DNA of 56,128 bases from CAZTDU01 sp964617355 (GTDB lineage: Bacteria > Pseudomonadota > Gammaproteobacteria > Burkholderiales > SG8-39): NCBI GenBank assembly GCA_964617355.1, contig CAZTXP010000201.1, positions 1 to 56,128 on the forward strand. Direction: 5' to 3'. Position numbers and translations under genes: made by a program. The notes under the pieces are model-generated. The model did no database searches and was not told the DNA's origin. It saw only the letters and a program-made list of their open reading frames with translations. How positions within the stretch are numbered: the first letter of the stretch is position 1; every line of letters starts with the position of its first letter. Below, piece by piece: positions 1-8,219 of this stretch.

Positions 1-1870
1 CGCCCTTGCCGCGCGTGACGAAGCCGCCCACCGGGTCGGGCGGCACCGGCTTGCAGCACTTGGCGAGCTGCGTCATCAGGCCGTCGATGCCGACCACGAG
101 CGCGCCCTTGTCGGCGGTCGAGGGGCGGCGCGGCTTCGGCGCCGCCGGCTTCGGCGCCGGCTTCGCGACCGGCGCGGCGCCGGTCATCGCGCGCAGCGTC
201 GCCTGCAGCTGGCGCATGTTGACTTCCTCTCGCGCCACCGCCGCGAACAGGTCCTCCGCCTTGTCGAGGCCGAGGCGCGCGGCAAGCGCGTCGAGGTTGG
301 CGCGACCGCCCGCGGCCTCGCGCTTGAGCTCCCGCTCGACGATCGCGCGCCCCGCGGCGATGGTCTCGGCGAGCTGCTGCACGTTGAACCACTGGCGGAT
401 CTTCTGCCTCGCGCGGTGGGTCTTGGCGAAGCCGCGCTCCGGGCTCATCCAGTCGCGCGACGGCCCGCCGGTCTTGGCGGCGACGATCTCGACGCACTGC
501 CCGCTCTCGAGCGGCGTGTCGAGCGTCACCATCTGGCCGTCGACCTTCGCGCCGCGGCAGCGATGGCCGAGGTCGGTGTGCAGCGCATACGCGAAATCCA
601 CCGCGGTGGCGCCCGAGGGCAGGTCCACCACGCGGCCCTGCGGCGTCAGCACGTAGATCGTGTCGTCGGCGGCCGGCGCGTCCTTCAGCGCGCGCGCCCA
701 CTCGGCGCTGCCGCCCGCGGCCGAGCGCTCCGCGGCCTCGTCGCGCCACGCCAGCAGCTGGCGCAGCCACGCGATCTTGCGCTCGAACGCAGACTCCTTG
801 CCGCCTCCGCCGCCGCCCTCCTTGTAGCGCCAGTGCGCGGCGACGCCGAACTCGGCGTGGCGGTGCATCTCCTCGGTGCGGATCTGCACCTCCAGCGTCT
901 TGCCGCCGGGGCCGATCACCGCGGTGTGCAGGGACTGGTAGTCGTTGCCCTTGGGGCGAGAGATGTAGTCGTCGAACTCCTTCGGGATCGGCTGCCACAG
1001 GTTGTGCGCCACGCCGAGCGCGGTGTAGCAGTCCTTCACCTCGGGCACGATGACGCGCAGCGCGCGCACGTCGTATAGCTCGTCGAAGGCGAGGGACTTG
1101 GCGCGCATCTTGTTCCAGATCGAGTACAGGTGCTTCGGCCGCCCGGCGATCCGCGCCGGCACCTGCGCGGCCTCGAGCTCGCCGCCGAGCATGCGCATCG
1201 CGTCCTCGATGTAGCGCTCGCGCTCGACGCGGCGCTCGTCGAGGTTCCTGGCCAGCGTCTTGTAGACCTCGGGCTCGAGGAAGCGGAACGACAGGTCTTC
1301 CAGCTCCCACTTCAGCTGCCAGACGTCCAGCCGATTGGCGAGCGGCGCGTAGATGTCGAGCGTCTCGCGCGCGTAGGAGACACGTTCCTCCACCGGATTC
1401 TTCGCGAACCAGCGCATCGTCTGCGTGCGGCTCGCGAGGCGCACCAGCACCACGCGGATGTCCTCGACCATGCCGAGGACCATCTTCCTCAGCACCTCGT
1501 TCGGGTTTTCGCGGCCTCGGGTGACGACGCGCAGGCGGTAGAGCTTCTCGACGCCGCCGGCGAGCGCGGCGATCTCGGGGCCGAAGCGGGCCTCGATCTT
1601 CTCGGTGCCGTCGAGGTACTTCGGCGCCGCGAACAGCACGCCGGCGATGCGCGCCGCCGGGTCGACGCCGATGGTGGCGAGGCTCGCCGCGAGGCCGAGC
1701 GCGTGCGGCCATACCGGCTCGCCGGTCGAGAGTTGTTGACCCGCGTACAGCGGCTCGGCGAACGCGAGCGCCTCGGCCACGCGCGCGGCTTCGTCGCGCG
1801 GCAAGCCCTCGGCGACCGGCCCGAGGGCCGAGTCGGCGCCCTGCGGGAACAGCTGGACGACGGAGACCAT
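1..1870 (-). CDS. relA: RelA, GTP pyrophosphokinase ((p)ppGpp synthetase), C-terminus beyond window
   Basis: Synthesises the alarmone (p)ppGpp from ATP and GTP/GDP during the stringent response, acting on ribosomes. The 623 codons seen cover the degenerate N-terminal HD-like region (about residues 25-200), the RelA/SpoT synthetase domain with PKGNDYQSLHT and VQIRTEEMH-like motifs (about 240-390), a TGS domain starting near residue 403 (IYVLTPQG), and the beginning of the C-terminal region with CCKPVPPDPVGGFV near the window edge. Residues 80-83 read FAAP where hydrolase-active SpoT/Rel proteins carry His-Asp, and EFDD (about 298-301) is the ExDD signature of monofunctional RelA rather than the RxKD of bifunctional enzymes; hence RelA, not SpoT. 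The start ATG (1870-1868) has no clear Shine-Dalgarno and lies 5 nt from a TACAAT box. It is divergent from the EamA gene. Confidence 0.95.
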   Translation of the reverse strand, partial: MVSVVQLFPQGADSALGPVAEGLPRDEAARVAEALAFAEPLYAGQQLSTGEPVWPHALGLAASLATIGVDPAARIAGVLFAAPKYLDGTEKIEARFGPEIAALAGGVEKLYRLRVVTRGRENPNEVLRKMVLGMVEDIRVVLVRLASRTQTMRWFAKNPVEERVSYARETLDIYAPLANRLDVWQLKWELEDLSFRFLEPEVYKTLARNLDERRVERERYIEDAMRMLGGELEAAQVPARIAGRPKHLYSIWNKMRAKSLAFDELYDVRALRVIVPEVKDCYTALGVAHNLWQPIPKEFDDYISRPKGNDYQSLHTAVIGPGGKTLEVQIRTEEMHRHAEFGVAAHWRYKEGGGGGGKESAFERKIAWLRQLLAWRDEAAERSAAGGSAEWARALKDAPAADDTIYVLTPQGRVVDLPSGATAVDFAYALHTDLGHRCRGAKVDGQMVTLDTPLESGQCVEIVAAKTGGPSRDWMSPERGFAKTHRARQKIRQWFNVQQLAETIAAGRAIVERELKREAAGGRANLDALAARLGLDKAEDLFAAVAREEVNMRQLQATLRAMTGAAPVAKPAPKPAAPKPRRPSTADKGALVVGIDGLMTQLAKCCKPVPPDPVGGFVTRGKG

Positions 1871-1874
1871 GCGC

Positions 1875-1881
1875 TATTGTA
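1875..1881. promoter_or_regulatory. Overlapping bidirectional -10 element between relA and the EamA gene
   Basis: The only 17 bp between the two divergent start codons contain TATTGT on the plus strand (1875-1880) and TACAAT on the minus strand (1881-1876), which are nearly the same base pairs. Each box ends 5-7 nt before its start codon, so transcription from it would begin at or next to the start codon and give leaderless mRNAs. Neither gene shows a convincing Shine-Dalgarno, which fits. No good -35 match was seen, so this is a sequence-based inference only. Confidence 0.4.
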
Positions 1882-1887
1882 CGAGCC

Positions 1888-2781
1888 GTGATCGCTATCC
1901 GCATTCCACCGCACCTGATGCTCGCCCTCGCCTCCGTGTTCTGGGGCGCGCACTGGGTGATGGCGCGCGCGATCAGTTCGCAGGTGACCCCGATCGCGAT
2001 GTCGTTCTGGCGCTGGGCGATCGCGATGGCGATCCTCGCGCCGTTCGCATGGGGGCCGCTCGTGCGCGATCGCGCGAAGCTCCTCGCGGCGTGGCCGCAG
2101 GTGCTGTTCTTCGGCACCATCGGCACGGTGGTCTACAACGCGCTGACGTACCTCGGCCTGCGCGACTCGACCGCCACCAACGGCCTGCTGATGCAGTCGC
2201 TGATCCCGGTGCTGATCCCGCTCTTCGCGTGGCTGATCTTCCGCGACCGCATCCGCGCGCTCACGGTGGCGGGCATCGTGCTGTCGCTCTCGGGCGTGCT
2301 GTGCATCGCCTTCCGGCTCGACCCCGAGGCCGCGGCGGCGTTCCGCTTCGCGCCCGGCGACCCGTGGCTGTTCGCCAACGTCACGCTGTGGGCGCTGTAC
2401 ACCGCGTGCCTGCGCTGGACGCCGAAGGGCGTGCACCCGCTGTCGATGTTCTACGCGGTGATGGCCGCGGGCATGCTGACCGGCATACCGGCGTTCCTGC
2501 TCGAGCGCGCGGCCGGCGGCGGCATCGACTGGACGCCCGCGGTCACCGCCGCCATCGTCTACATGGGCGCGTTCCCGAGCGCCGTCTGCTTCCTGCTGTG
2601 GAACCGCGGGGTCGAGTTGCTCGGCCCGTCGCGCTCCGGTCCGTTCATCCACCTGACGCCGGTGTCGGGGATCCTGATGGCCTGGCTGTTCCTCGACGAG
2701 CGCCTGCACGACTACCACCTGGTGGGCATCGCGCTCATCGTCACCGGCCTCGTCCTCGCCTCGCGCGGGAAGAACGCCTGA
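1888..2781 (+). CDS. EamA/DMT-family membrane transporter
   Basis: A 297-residue integral inner-membrane protein of the drug/metabolite transporter superfamily with the two EamA repeats (about residues 10-140 and 155-290). About ten hydrophobic helices can be seen, the first beginning LMLALASVFWGAHWVMARA, and the second repeat carries the typical PVSGILMAWLFLDERL ending that defines the family. Substrate is unknown; relatives export amino acids, nucleosides or other metabolites. The start is taken as GTG at 1888; an alternative ATG at 1918 would cut the cytoplasmic N-terminus to almost nothing. The stop codon shares one base with the start of the next gene (TGATG), so the two are probably co-translated. 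Confidence 0.9.
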   Translation: MIAIRIPPHLMLALASVFWGAHWVMARAISSQVTPIAMSFWRWAIAMAILAPFAWGPLVRDRAKLLAAWPQVLFFGTIGTVVYNALTYLGLRDSTATNGLLMQSLIPVLIPLFAWLIFRDRIRALTVAGIVLSLSGVLCIAFRLDPEAAAAFRFAPGDPWLFANVTLWALYTACLRWTPKGVHPLSMFYAVMAAGMLTGIPAFLLERAAGGGIDWTPAVTAAIVYMGAFPSAVCFLLWNRGVELLGPSRSGPFIHLTPVSGILMAWLFLDERLHDYHLVGIALIVTGLVLASRGKNA

Positions 2782-3539
2782 TGGGCTGGCTGCGCGACTG
2801 GAAGCGCCGCCGCGTGCTGGCGAAGCACCGCATCGACGACGCGCTGTGGGCGCGCGTGCTGCGCATGCATCCGTTCCTGGCGGCGCTGTCGCCGGACGAG
2901 ATGCAGCGCCTGCGCGAGCTCGCGCTGCTGATCCTCGCCGAGAAGGAGTTCAGCGCCGAGCGCGGGCTCGCGCTGACCGACCGCATCCGGCTGTCGATCG
3001 CCGCGCAGGCGGCGCTGCCGGTGCTCGCCATCGGCCTCGACTGGTACTCGGAGTGGAAGGGCATCATCGTCTACCCTGGCGACTTCCACGTGAAGCGCGA
3101 GGAAGTCGACGAGGACGGCGTGGTGCACGAGTGGGAGGACACGCTCGCCGGCGAGTCGTGGCCCGGCGGCCCGGTGGTGCTGTCGTGGGACGCGGTCGAG
3201 AACGAGCCCGACGTGAACGTCGTGATCCACGAGTTCGCGCACAAGCTGGACATGCTGAACGGCGATGCCGACGGCGTGCCGCCGCTGCACGAAGGCATGG
3301 AACGCCGCGCGTGGATGGCCGCGTGGAAGGAGGCGTGGGAAGGCTTCTGCGACGCGGTGGACCGCGGGCACGAGACCTGGCTCGACCCCTACGGCGCCGA
3401 GCACGAGGCGGAGTTCTTCGCGGTCATGAGCGAGGCCTTCTTCATCGACCCGCTGGAGGCGCGCCGGCGCTATCCCGACGTCTACGCGCAACTCGCGCTC
3501 TTCTACCGGCAGGATCCGGCCGCTAGAATCGACCGATGA
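2781..3539 (+). CDS. mtfA: MtfA/YeeI-family zinc-dependent peptidase
   Basis: A 252-residue cytosolic protein of the glucose-regulated metallopeptidase family (MtfA; in E. coli it interacts with Mlc and has aminopeptidase activity). The zinc motif HEFAHKLD is at about residues 151-158 (HExxH), followed by a conserved downstream stretch with EFFAVMSEAFF, in which the Glu is the likely third zinc ligand. The N-terminal MHPFLAALSPDEMQRLRELA and IVYPGDF segments are also typical of the family, and length matches. It starts on the last base of the preceding EamA stop and overlaps the following crotonase gene by 4 bp (ATGA). Nothing nearby suggests a sugar phosphotransferase link, so the physiological role here is open. 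Confidence 0.88.
   Translation: MGWLRDWKRRRVLAKHRIDDALWARVLRMHPFLAALSPDEMQRLRELALLILAEKEFSAERGLALTDRIRLSIAAQAALPVLAIGLDWYSEWKGIIVYPGDFHVKREEVDEDGVVHEWEDTLAGESWPGGPVVLSWDAVENEPDVNVVIHEFAHKLDMLNGDADGVPPLHEGMERRAWMAAWKEAWEGFCDAVDRGHETWLDPYGAEHEAEFFAVMSEAFFIDPLEARRRYPDVYAQLALFYRQDPAARIDR
3524..3529 (+). promoter_or_regulatory. Possible -10 box for leaderless crotonase transcript
   Basis: TAGAAT (five of six consensus bases) lies inside the last codons of the MtfA-like gene. Its end is 6 nt before the ATG at 3536, a spacing that would put the transcription start on the initiation codon. The hexamer 17 bp upstream (TTCTAC) is a poor -35. It could be chance in a coding region. Confidence 0.3.
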
Positions 3540-4321
3540 CCGAAAAACTGATCGTCGAGAAGAAGGGCCCGGTGGGCTGGATCGTCTTCAACCAGCCCGA
3601 GAAGCGCAACGCCGTGTCGGTGGACATGTGGGAAGCGATTCCCGGCGTGCTGCAAGCCTACCGCGACGACCCCGAGGTGCGCGTCATCGCGCTGAAGGGC
3701 GCGGGCGACAAGGCCTTCGTCTCCGGCGCCGACATCTCGCAGTTCGAGAAGCAGCGCTCCGGCCCCGAGGCGGTGCAGTACTACGAGGAAATCGCGGAGC
3801 GCGCGCAGATCATGCTCCATACCTTCCCGAAGCCGACCGTGGCCGTGATGCGCGGCTTCACGCTCGGCGCGGGCGTGAACATCGCGCTGTGCTGCGACCT
3901 GCGCATCGCCGCCGACGACTCGAAGATCGGCATCCCGGCGGCACGCATGGGCCTGGGCTACCGCGCCTCGGCGACCAAGAACCTCGTCGACATCATCGGC
4001 CCGGCGCGCGCACGCGAGATGCTGATCACCGCGCGGCAGGTCCCCGCGGCCGAGGCGCTCGCGATCGGCCTGGTGAACAAGGTGGTCCCCGTTGCGGAGC
4101 TCGACGCCGCCGCCGACGAGCTGCTCGGCACCATCGACGGCAACGCGCCGCTGACCATGGCGTGCGCGAAGCACATCGTGCTGGAGGTGCTGAAGTCGCC
4201 GAAGGAATTCGACCTCGCCGGCTGCACCGCGCAGGTGAAGCAGTGCTTCGACAGCGCCGACTACAAGGAGGGCCGCACGGCCTTCATGGAGAAGCGAAAG
4301 CCCGTCTTCAACGGGAGGTGA
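3536..4321 (+). CDS. Enoyl-CoA hydratase/isomerase (crotonase) family protein
   Basis: A 261-residue crotonase-fold protein expected to act on an acyl-CoA ester in the cytosol. The two oxyanion-hole segments are clear: KAFVSGADISQFE (about 61-73) and TLGAGVNIALCCDLRIA (about 103-119). The position that is Glu144 in rat enoyl-CoA hydratase is Ala (GIPAARMGLG, about 128-137), while the second acidic residue is kept in ARAREML. With only one of the two catalytic glutamates it may be an isomerase, hydrolase or decarboxylase-type crotonase rather than a classical hydratase. It overlaps the upstream peptidase by 4 bp and is followed 2 bp later by a TctC-type binding protein, a pairing common in beta-proteobacterial acid catabolism. 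Substrate not identifiable. Confidence 0.9.
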   Translation: MTEKLIVEKKGPVGWIVFNQPEKRNAVSVDMWEAIPGVLQAYRDDPEVRVIALKGAGDKAFVSGADISQFEKQRSGPEAVQYYEEIAERAQIMLHTFPKPTVAVMRGFTLGAGVNIALCCDLRIAADDSKIGIPAARMGLGYRASATKNLVDIIGPARAREMLITARQVPAAEALAIGLVNKVVPVAELDAAADELLGTIDGNAPLTMACAKHIVLEVLKSPKEFDLAGCTAQVKQCFDSADYKEGRTAFMEKRKPVFNGR

Positions 4322-4323
4322 AC

Positions 4324-5283
4324 ATGCTTCGCACCGCACTTGCGGTCGCTCTTTCCGCCGCCGCCCTGCCCGCGCTCGGGCAGGCGGCCTATCCCTCCAA
4401 GCCGATCCTGCTGGTCATCGCCTTCGCGCCCGGCGGCGGCACCGACACCACCGGCCGCATCGTCGCCAAGCGCCTCGGCGAGACGCTCGGCCAGCAGATC
4501 GTGGTCGAGAACCGCGCCGGCGCGGGCGGCAACATCGCCACCGACTTCGTGGCCAAGGCCGCGCCGGACGGCTACACGATCGCGCTCACCTCGGTCGGGC
4601 CGCTCACGGTCGCGCCGCACATGATCGCGAAGCTCCCCTACGACCCGAAGAAGGACGTCGCGCCGGTCTCGCTCGCCGTGACCTTCCCGAACGCGCTGGT
4701 GGTGCATCCCTCGACCGGCGCGCAGTCGCTCGCCGACATGCTGAAGCTCGGGCAGCGCAAGGAAGGCATCGGCTACGGCTCGTCCGGCATCGGCGGCACC
4801 GGCCACCTCGCCGGCGCGCTGCTCGCGTCGATGTCGAAGGTGCCGCTGGTGCACGTGCCCTACAAGGGCGGCGGCCCGGCGATGCAGGACCTGCTGGGGG
4901 GACAGGTGCCGACCTGCTTCTGCGCCATGCCGACCAGCCTGCCGCACATCAAGGCCGGCAAGATCCGCGCGATCGCCACCACCGGCCCGAAGCGCTCGCC
5001 CGCGCTGCCCGATGTACCCACCGTTGCCGAGCAGGGCTTCCCCGGCTACGAGGCGACCAACTGGTACGCCTTCGTCGCGCCCGCGAAGACGCCCGCGCCG
5101 ATCATCGAGCGCCTGAACCGCGAGATCACCGCGGCGCTGCGCTCGAAGGAGACGCACGACCAGCTCGAGGCGCACGGCATGGAGCCGATCCCCTCCACGC
5201 CCGCGGAGCTGGCGAAGCAGATCGAGCGCGAGTACGCGGTGTGGGGGAAGATCGTGAAAGAAGCGGGAATCACCGCGAATTAG
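4324..5283 (+). CDS. Tripartite tricarboxylate transporter (Bug/TctC) periplasmic binding protein
   Basis: A 319-residue periplasmic solute-binding protein. Residues 1-20 form a signal peptide (MLRTALAVALSAAALPALGQ). The mature protein has the family's YPSKPI start, the VIAFAPGGGTDTTGRI loop, VENRAGAGGNIATDFVAKAAPDGYT and VPYKGGGPAMQDLLGGQV segments that bind carboxylates. Bug proteins are highly amplified in Burkholderiales and often orphan, as here: no TctA or TctB membrane component is present in the window. It starts 2 bp after the crotonase stop with the GGGAGGTG ribosome site inside the end of that gene, so the two are likely one transcript and the ligand is probably an organic acid. 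Confidence 0.93.
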   Translation: MLRTALAVALSAAALPALGQAAYPSKPILLVIAFAPGGGTDTTGRIVAKRLGETLGQQIVVENRAGAGGNIATDFVAKAAPDGYTIALTSVGPLTVAPHMIAKLPYDPKKDVAPVSLAVTFPNALVVHPSTGAQSLADMLKLGQRKEGIGYGSSGIGGTGHLAGALLASMSKVPLVHVPYKGGGPAMQDLLGGQVPTCFCAMPTSLPHIKAGKIRAIATTGPKRSPALPDVPTVAEQGFPGYEATNWYAFVAPAKTPAPIIERLNREITAALRSKETHDQLEAHGMEPIPSTPAELAKQIEREYAVWGKIVKEAGITAN

Positions 5284-5285
5284 GT

Positions 5286-5310
5286 GCGAGGGGCGCTGCG
5301 CCCCCCTCGC
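5286..5310. terminator. Hairpin between convergent genes, possible bidirectional terminator
   Basis: Inverted repeat GCGAGGGG (5286-5293) / CCCCTCGC (5303-5310), extended by CGC/GCG inside with a two-base bulge. It begins 2 bp after the binding-protein stop and lies upstream of the convergent oxidoreductase stop at 5352. There is no T tract on either strand, so termination efficiency is uncertain. Confidence 0.42.
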
Positions 5311-5351
5311 GCTCCCCTGCAAGAAGAATCTACGGCAACACCATCGCGGTA

Positions 5352-6317
5352 TCAGTTCGTTACGACGATTTTCCCGAGCTGCGCGTCGGAGTTCATGTAG
5401 TCCACTGCCGCCTGCAGTTCGGCCATCGGGAACACGCGGTCGATCATCGGCACGATGCGGCCGTCGCCGAAGGCGGGCAGCACGTCCTTCGCGAAGCCCT
5501 TCACCATGCCCTCGCGCTCGGGGGCGGTGCGCATCTTGTTCGATACGCCGAAGATCTTGAGGCGCTTCGCGTGCACCGCGTCGAGGTCGACTTCCGCCTT
5601 CGTCTGGCCGTCCACGTAGCCGACGATCGCGAGGCGCCCTTGATAGGCGAGCGACGCGAGGCAGTCCGGGAACAACGACCCGCCGACCGTGCTGATGGCG
5701 AGGTTCACGCCCTTGCCGCCGGTGGCCTCGATCGCCTGCTTCGCGAAGCCGGGCTTGCGCGTCTCGATGGCGACGTCGAGGTCGAGCTTGGCGAGCTTGG
5801 CCGCGGAACCCGAGGTGCCGATGACCTTCGCGCCCAGGAAGCGCCCGAGCTGCGCGCTCGACACGCCGACGCCGGAGGACACGCCGGTGATCAGCAGCCA
5901 CTCGCCCTTCTGCAGCCCGCCCTGCACCACCAGCATGTCGTAGGTGACGAGGAAGACGAGCGGGATCGACGCCGCGGCCTCGAACGACAGATCGCCGGGG
6001 ATCTTCATGCACTCGCGCACGTCGATCACCGTGTAGTCGGCGAACGCGCCCTTCGCGCGACCCATCACGCGATCGCCCGCGGCGAACCCGGTGACGCCCT
6101 CGCCCACCGCCTCGACCACGCCGGCGGCCTCGCCGCCCGCGGGCTTGGGATCCGGCGCCGAGCCGTGCAGGCCGATGCCCGCGATCAGTTCGCCGCGGTT
6201 GAGCGAACTCGCGTGCACCTTCACCAGCACTTCGCCCGCCTGCGGCTTGGGCACCGGGGCGTCGCGCATGGCCATCACGGCGCGTGCGCCGTCGAACCGG
6301 AGTGTCCAGGATTTCAT
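5352..6317 (-). CDS. Quinone oxidoreductase-like MDR protein (zinc-free alcohol dehydrogenase family)
   Basis: A 321-residue NADPH-dependent medium-chain dehydrogenase/reductase. The N-terminal GroES-like domain (about 20-120, VLVKVHASSLNRGELIAG and AGDRVMG) lacks the cysteines and histidine that bind zinc in alcohol dehydrogenases. The Rossmann nucleotide-binding loop is LLITGVSSGVGVSSAQLGRFL (about 140-160). This matches the zeta-crystallin/QOR branch that reduces quinones or enones. It is divergent from the flavodoxin-fold gene, with the two start codons separated by only 2 bp (6317 and 6320); each promoter must then lie in the other gene. Two small redox proteins back to back suggests a shared quinone or electrophile response, which is inference. 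Confidence 0.9.
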   Translation of the reverse strand: MKSWTLRFDGARAVMAMRDAPVPKPQAGEVLVKVHASSLNRGELIAGIGLHGSAPDPKPAGGEAAGVVEAVGEGVTGFAAGDRVMGRAKGAFADYTVIDVRECMKIPGDLSFEAAASIPLVFLVTYDMLVVQGGLQKGEWLLITGVSSGVGVSSAQLGRFLGAKVIGTSGSAAKLAKLDLDVAIETRKPGFAKQAIEATGGKGVNLAISTVGGSLFPDCLASLAYQGRLAIVGYVDGQTKAEVDLDAVHAKRLKIFGVSNKMRTAPEREGMVKGFAKDVLPAFGDGRIVPMIDRVFPMAELQAAVDYMNSDAQLGKIVVTN

Positions 6318-6319
6318 CT

Positions 6320-6808
6320 ATGCTCCCTTTCGTGAAGACCCTGCTTATCGTCTATCACACCGGCGGCGTCAAGACGGCGACCATGGCCGAGGCCGTCGAG
6401 CGCGGCGCGCGCACGGCGCTCGCGGAAGCCGAGGCAGACGGCGAGGTGCGCGTCGTGCGCAAGCGCTGCGCCGAGGCGGGGCCCGACGACGTGCTCGCCG
6501 CCGACGGCCTCGTGCTCGCGACGCCGGAGAACTTCGGCTACATGTCCGGAATGATGAAGGACTTCCTGGAGCGCATCTTCTACGCCTGCGAAGGCAAGGT
6601 CGAAGGCCGGCCGTGGGCGCTCGTGGTCGGTGCGGGGCAGGATGGCGCGGGGGCGATCACGTCGGTGGAGCGCATCGTCACGGGGCTGCGGCTCCGGAAG
6701 GTCGCGGAACCGGTGATCGGGCTGAAGGAACTGACGCCGGAAGCGATCGGTCGCTGCGAGGAAACCGGCGCGACGCTCGCCGCCGGGCTCGCCGGCGGGG
6801 TGTTCTAG
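6320..6808 (+). CDS. Flavodoxin-fold NAD(P)H-dependent oxidoreductase-like protein
   Basis: A 162-residue protein with a flavodoxin/NADPH-dependent FMN reductase fold. The N-terminal beta strand and phosphate loop LLIVYHTGGVKTATMAEAVERG (about 6-27) and the LATPENFGYMSGMMKDFLER segment (about 66-85) are the FMN-binding elements of this group. The ATG at 6320 is chosen because it directly precedes the first strand; GTG at 6332 would also be possible. A longer reading from an upstream ATG would overlap the divergent MDR gene. No ribosome site is evident. Function is probably quinone or flavin reduction, unconfirmed. Confidence 0.82.
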   Translation: MLPFVKTLLIVYHTGGVKTATMAEAVERGARTALAEAEADGEVRVVRKRCAEAGPDDVLAADGLVLATPENFGYMSGMMKDFLERIFYACEGKVEGRPWALVVGAGQDGAGAITSVERIVTGLRLRKVAEPVIGLKELTPEAIGRCEETGATLAAGLAGGVF

Positions 6809-6834
6809 CAAGCGCTCGCGCGCCGACCGCAATG

Positions 6835-6862
6835 ACGAATCAGCGCTCGCGCGCTGATTCGT
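6835..6862. terminator. Perfect 12-bp hairpin between convergent genes, putative bidirectional terminator
   Basis: ACGAATCAGCGC (6835-6846) and its exact complement GCGCTGATTCGT (6851-6862) flank a TCGC loop. It lies between the plus-strand flavodoxin-fold gene (stop 6808) and the minus-strand HlyD gene, and includes the HlyD stop codon and last codons. No U-run follows on either side. Confidence 0.55.
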
Positions 6863-8219
6863 GCCACGCCTTCTGCACCGGCGAGAGCAGGTACTCCAGG
6901 ATCGTGCGCGTGCCGAGGTGGATCTCGGCCGACACCTGCATGCCGGGCGCGAGCGCGTGGCGCACGCCCTCGGCCTGCAATGCCTGCCCCGGCAGCTTCA
7001 CCAAGGCGCGAAAGGCGAGCGGCCCCATCGGCCGGTCGCGCCCGGTCAGCGCGTCCGAGCGCGTGTTGGCCGAGGGCGCCTCGGTCGCGTCCGCGCTGAC
7101 GCGCTCGACCGCGCCTTCGAGCATGCCGTACTTCTGGAACGGGAAGGACGCGAACTTCACCTTCGCCGGTTGCCCCGCGCGCACGAAACCCACGTCCTGG
7201 TTGCCCACCCAGACCTCGGCGACGAGCGATTCGTCCTTCGGCACCAGCGTCATCAGGATCGTGCCCGGCATCGCCACCGTGCCCTGCGTGTGCGTGGCGA
7301 GGTCCTTCACCGTGCCCTCCACCGGCGCGCGCAGCTCGAGCAGCCCCTGCCGGTGCTCGTGCTTGGCGAGTTCCTGGCGCGCCTTCTCCATCGCCGCCGC
7401 CGCATCCACGCGCTCGGTCTCGAGGTTGCGGCGGTAGTCGGCCGTGATCTGCGCGATGCGCTTCTCCGACTGCGCGATCAGCGCCTCGTTCGAGCGGATC
7501 GCGAATTCCTGCGCGCGCAGGTCCTGCTCCTTCTCGATGCGCTCGCGCGCCTTGTCGGTCGCCATCAGGCGCCCGGCGTAGCCATCCTTCGCCAACTTGC
7601 CGAAGGCCTTCTCCTGCTCCACGTAGTGCGGCAGCACCTGCTCGAGCTTGGCCTTCGTCTCGCGCGCACCGGCGAGGTCGTGGCGCGCCTTGTCGAGCAC
7701 CGCGCGCTCCTGCGCCAGCGCGTTCTCGTAGGCCTGCACGTTGGCGCGATGCTGCGCCTCGATGCGCCCGGCCAGCTCCGGCGGATCGCCCTTCTCGCGC
7801 GCGAAGGGCCGCGCCGCGAGCTGCGCGTCGGCGCGGCGCACCGTCAGGCGCTTCTGGTCGACCTCCTGCTGCACGGCCTTCAGGTCCGCGCCGGCGAGCA
7901 CCGCGTCCATGCGGATCAGCACCTGCCCCTCGCGCACCGCCTCGCCCTCGCGCACGAGGATCTGCTTCACGATGCCCTGCTCCGAGGGCTGCACGATCTT
8001 CAGGTACGAGGCTGGCACGAGCTTGCCGTCGGCCACGGCGACGATGTCCAGCTTGCCGATCGCGGACCATGCGAGCAGCGCGGCGAAGAGCGCCGCCAGC
8101 CCGCGCAGCACCCAGCCCGCGAGCGGCGCCGGCGGCGCCTGCTGGATGCGCAGGAGCGGTGGCGCGAACGCCAGCGCATCCGCCTGCAGCGGACCGGCGG
8201 TTTCCCTGGGCCGCGTCAC
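6840..8219 (-). CDS. HlyD-family periplasmic adaptor (membrane fusion protein) of type I secretion
   Basis: A 459-residue inner-membrane-anchored adaptor that links an ABC exporter to an outer-membrane TolC channel. After a short cytosolic tail, one membrane helix (about residues 33-55, WVLRGLAALFAALLAWSAIG) is followed by a biotinyl-lipoyl half (DGKLVPASYLKIVQPSEQGIV, LVREGEAVREGQ), a long alpha-helical coiled coil (about 95-275), the second lipoyl half (LRAPVEGTVKDLATHTQGTV) and the C-terminal beta barrel with EIHLGTRTILEYLLSPV, typical of HlyD/LapC/PrtE. Start is GTG at 8219 because it forms a GTGA overlap with the stop of the giant RTX gene, giving direct translational coupling of cargo and exporter. 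A terminator-like hairpin overlaps its 3' end. Confidence 0.93.
   Translation of the reverse strand: MTRPRETAGPLQADALAFAPPLLRIQQAPPAPLAGWVLRGLAALFAALLAWSAIGKLDIVAVADGKLVPASYLKIVQPSEQGIVKQILVREGEAVREGQVLIRMDAVLAGADLKAVQQEVDQKRLTVRRADAQLAARPFAREKGDPPELAGRIEAQHRANVQAYENALAQERAVLDKARHDLAGARETKAKLEQVLPHYVEQEKAFGKLAKDGYAGRLMATDKARERIEKEQDLRAQEFAIRSNEALIAQSEKRIAQITADYRRNLETERVDAAAAMEKARQELAKHEHRQGLLELRAPVEGTVKDLATHTQGTVAMPGTILMTLVPKDESLVAEVWVGNQDVGFVRAGQPAKVKFASFPFQKYGMLEGAVERVSADATEAPSANTRSDALTGRDRPMGPLAFRALVKLPGQALQAEGVRHALAPGMQVSAEIHLGTRTILEYLLSPVQKAWHESARER

Noticed and set aside
1..1870. SpoT or bifunctional Rel
   Set aside because: The HD catalytic motif is replaced by FAAP, and EFDD matches RelA-type synthetases.
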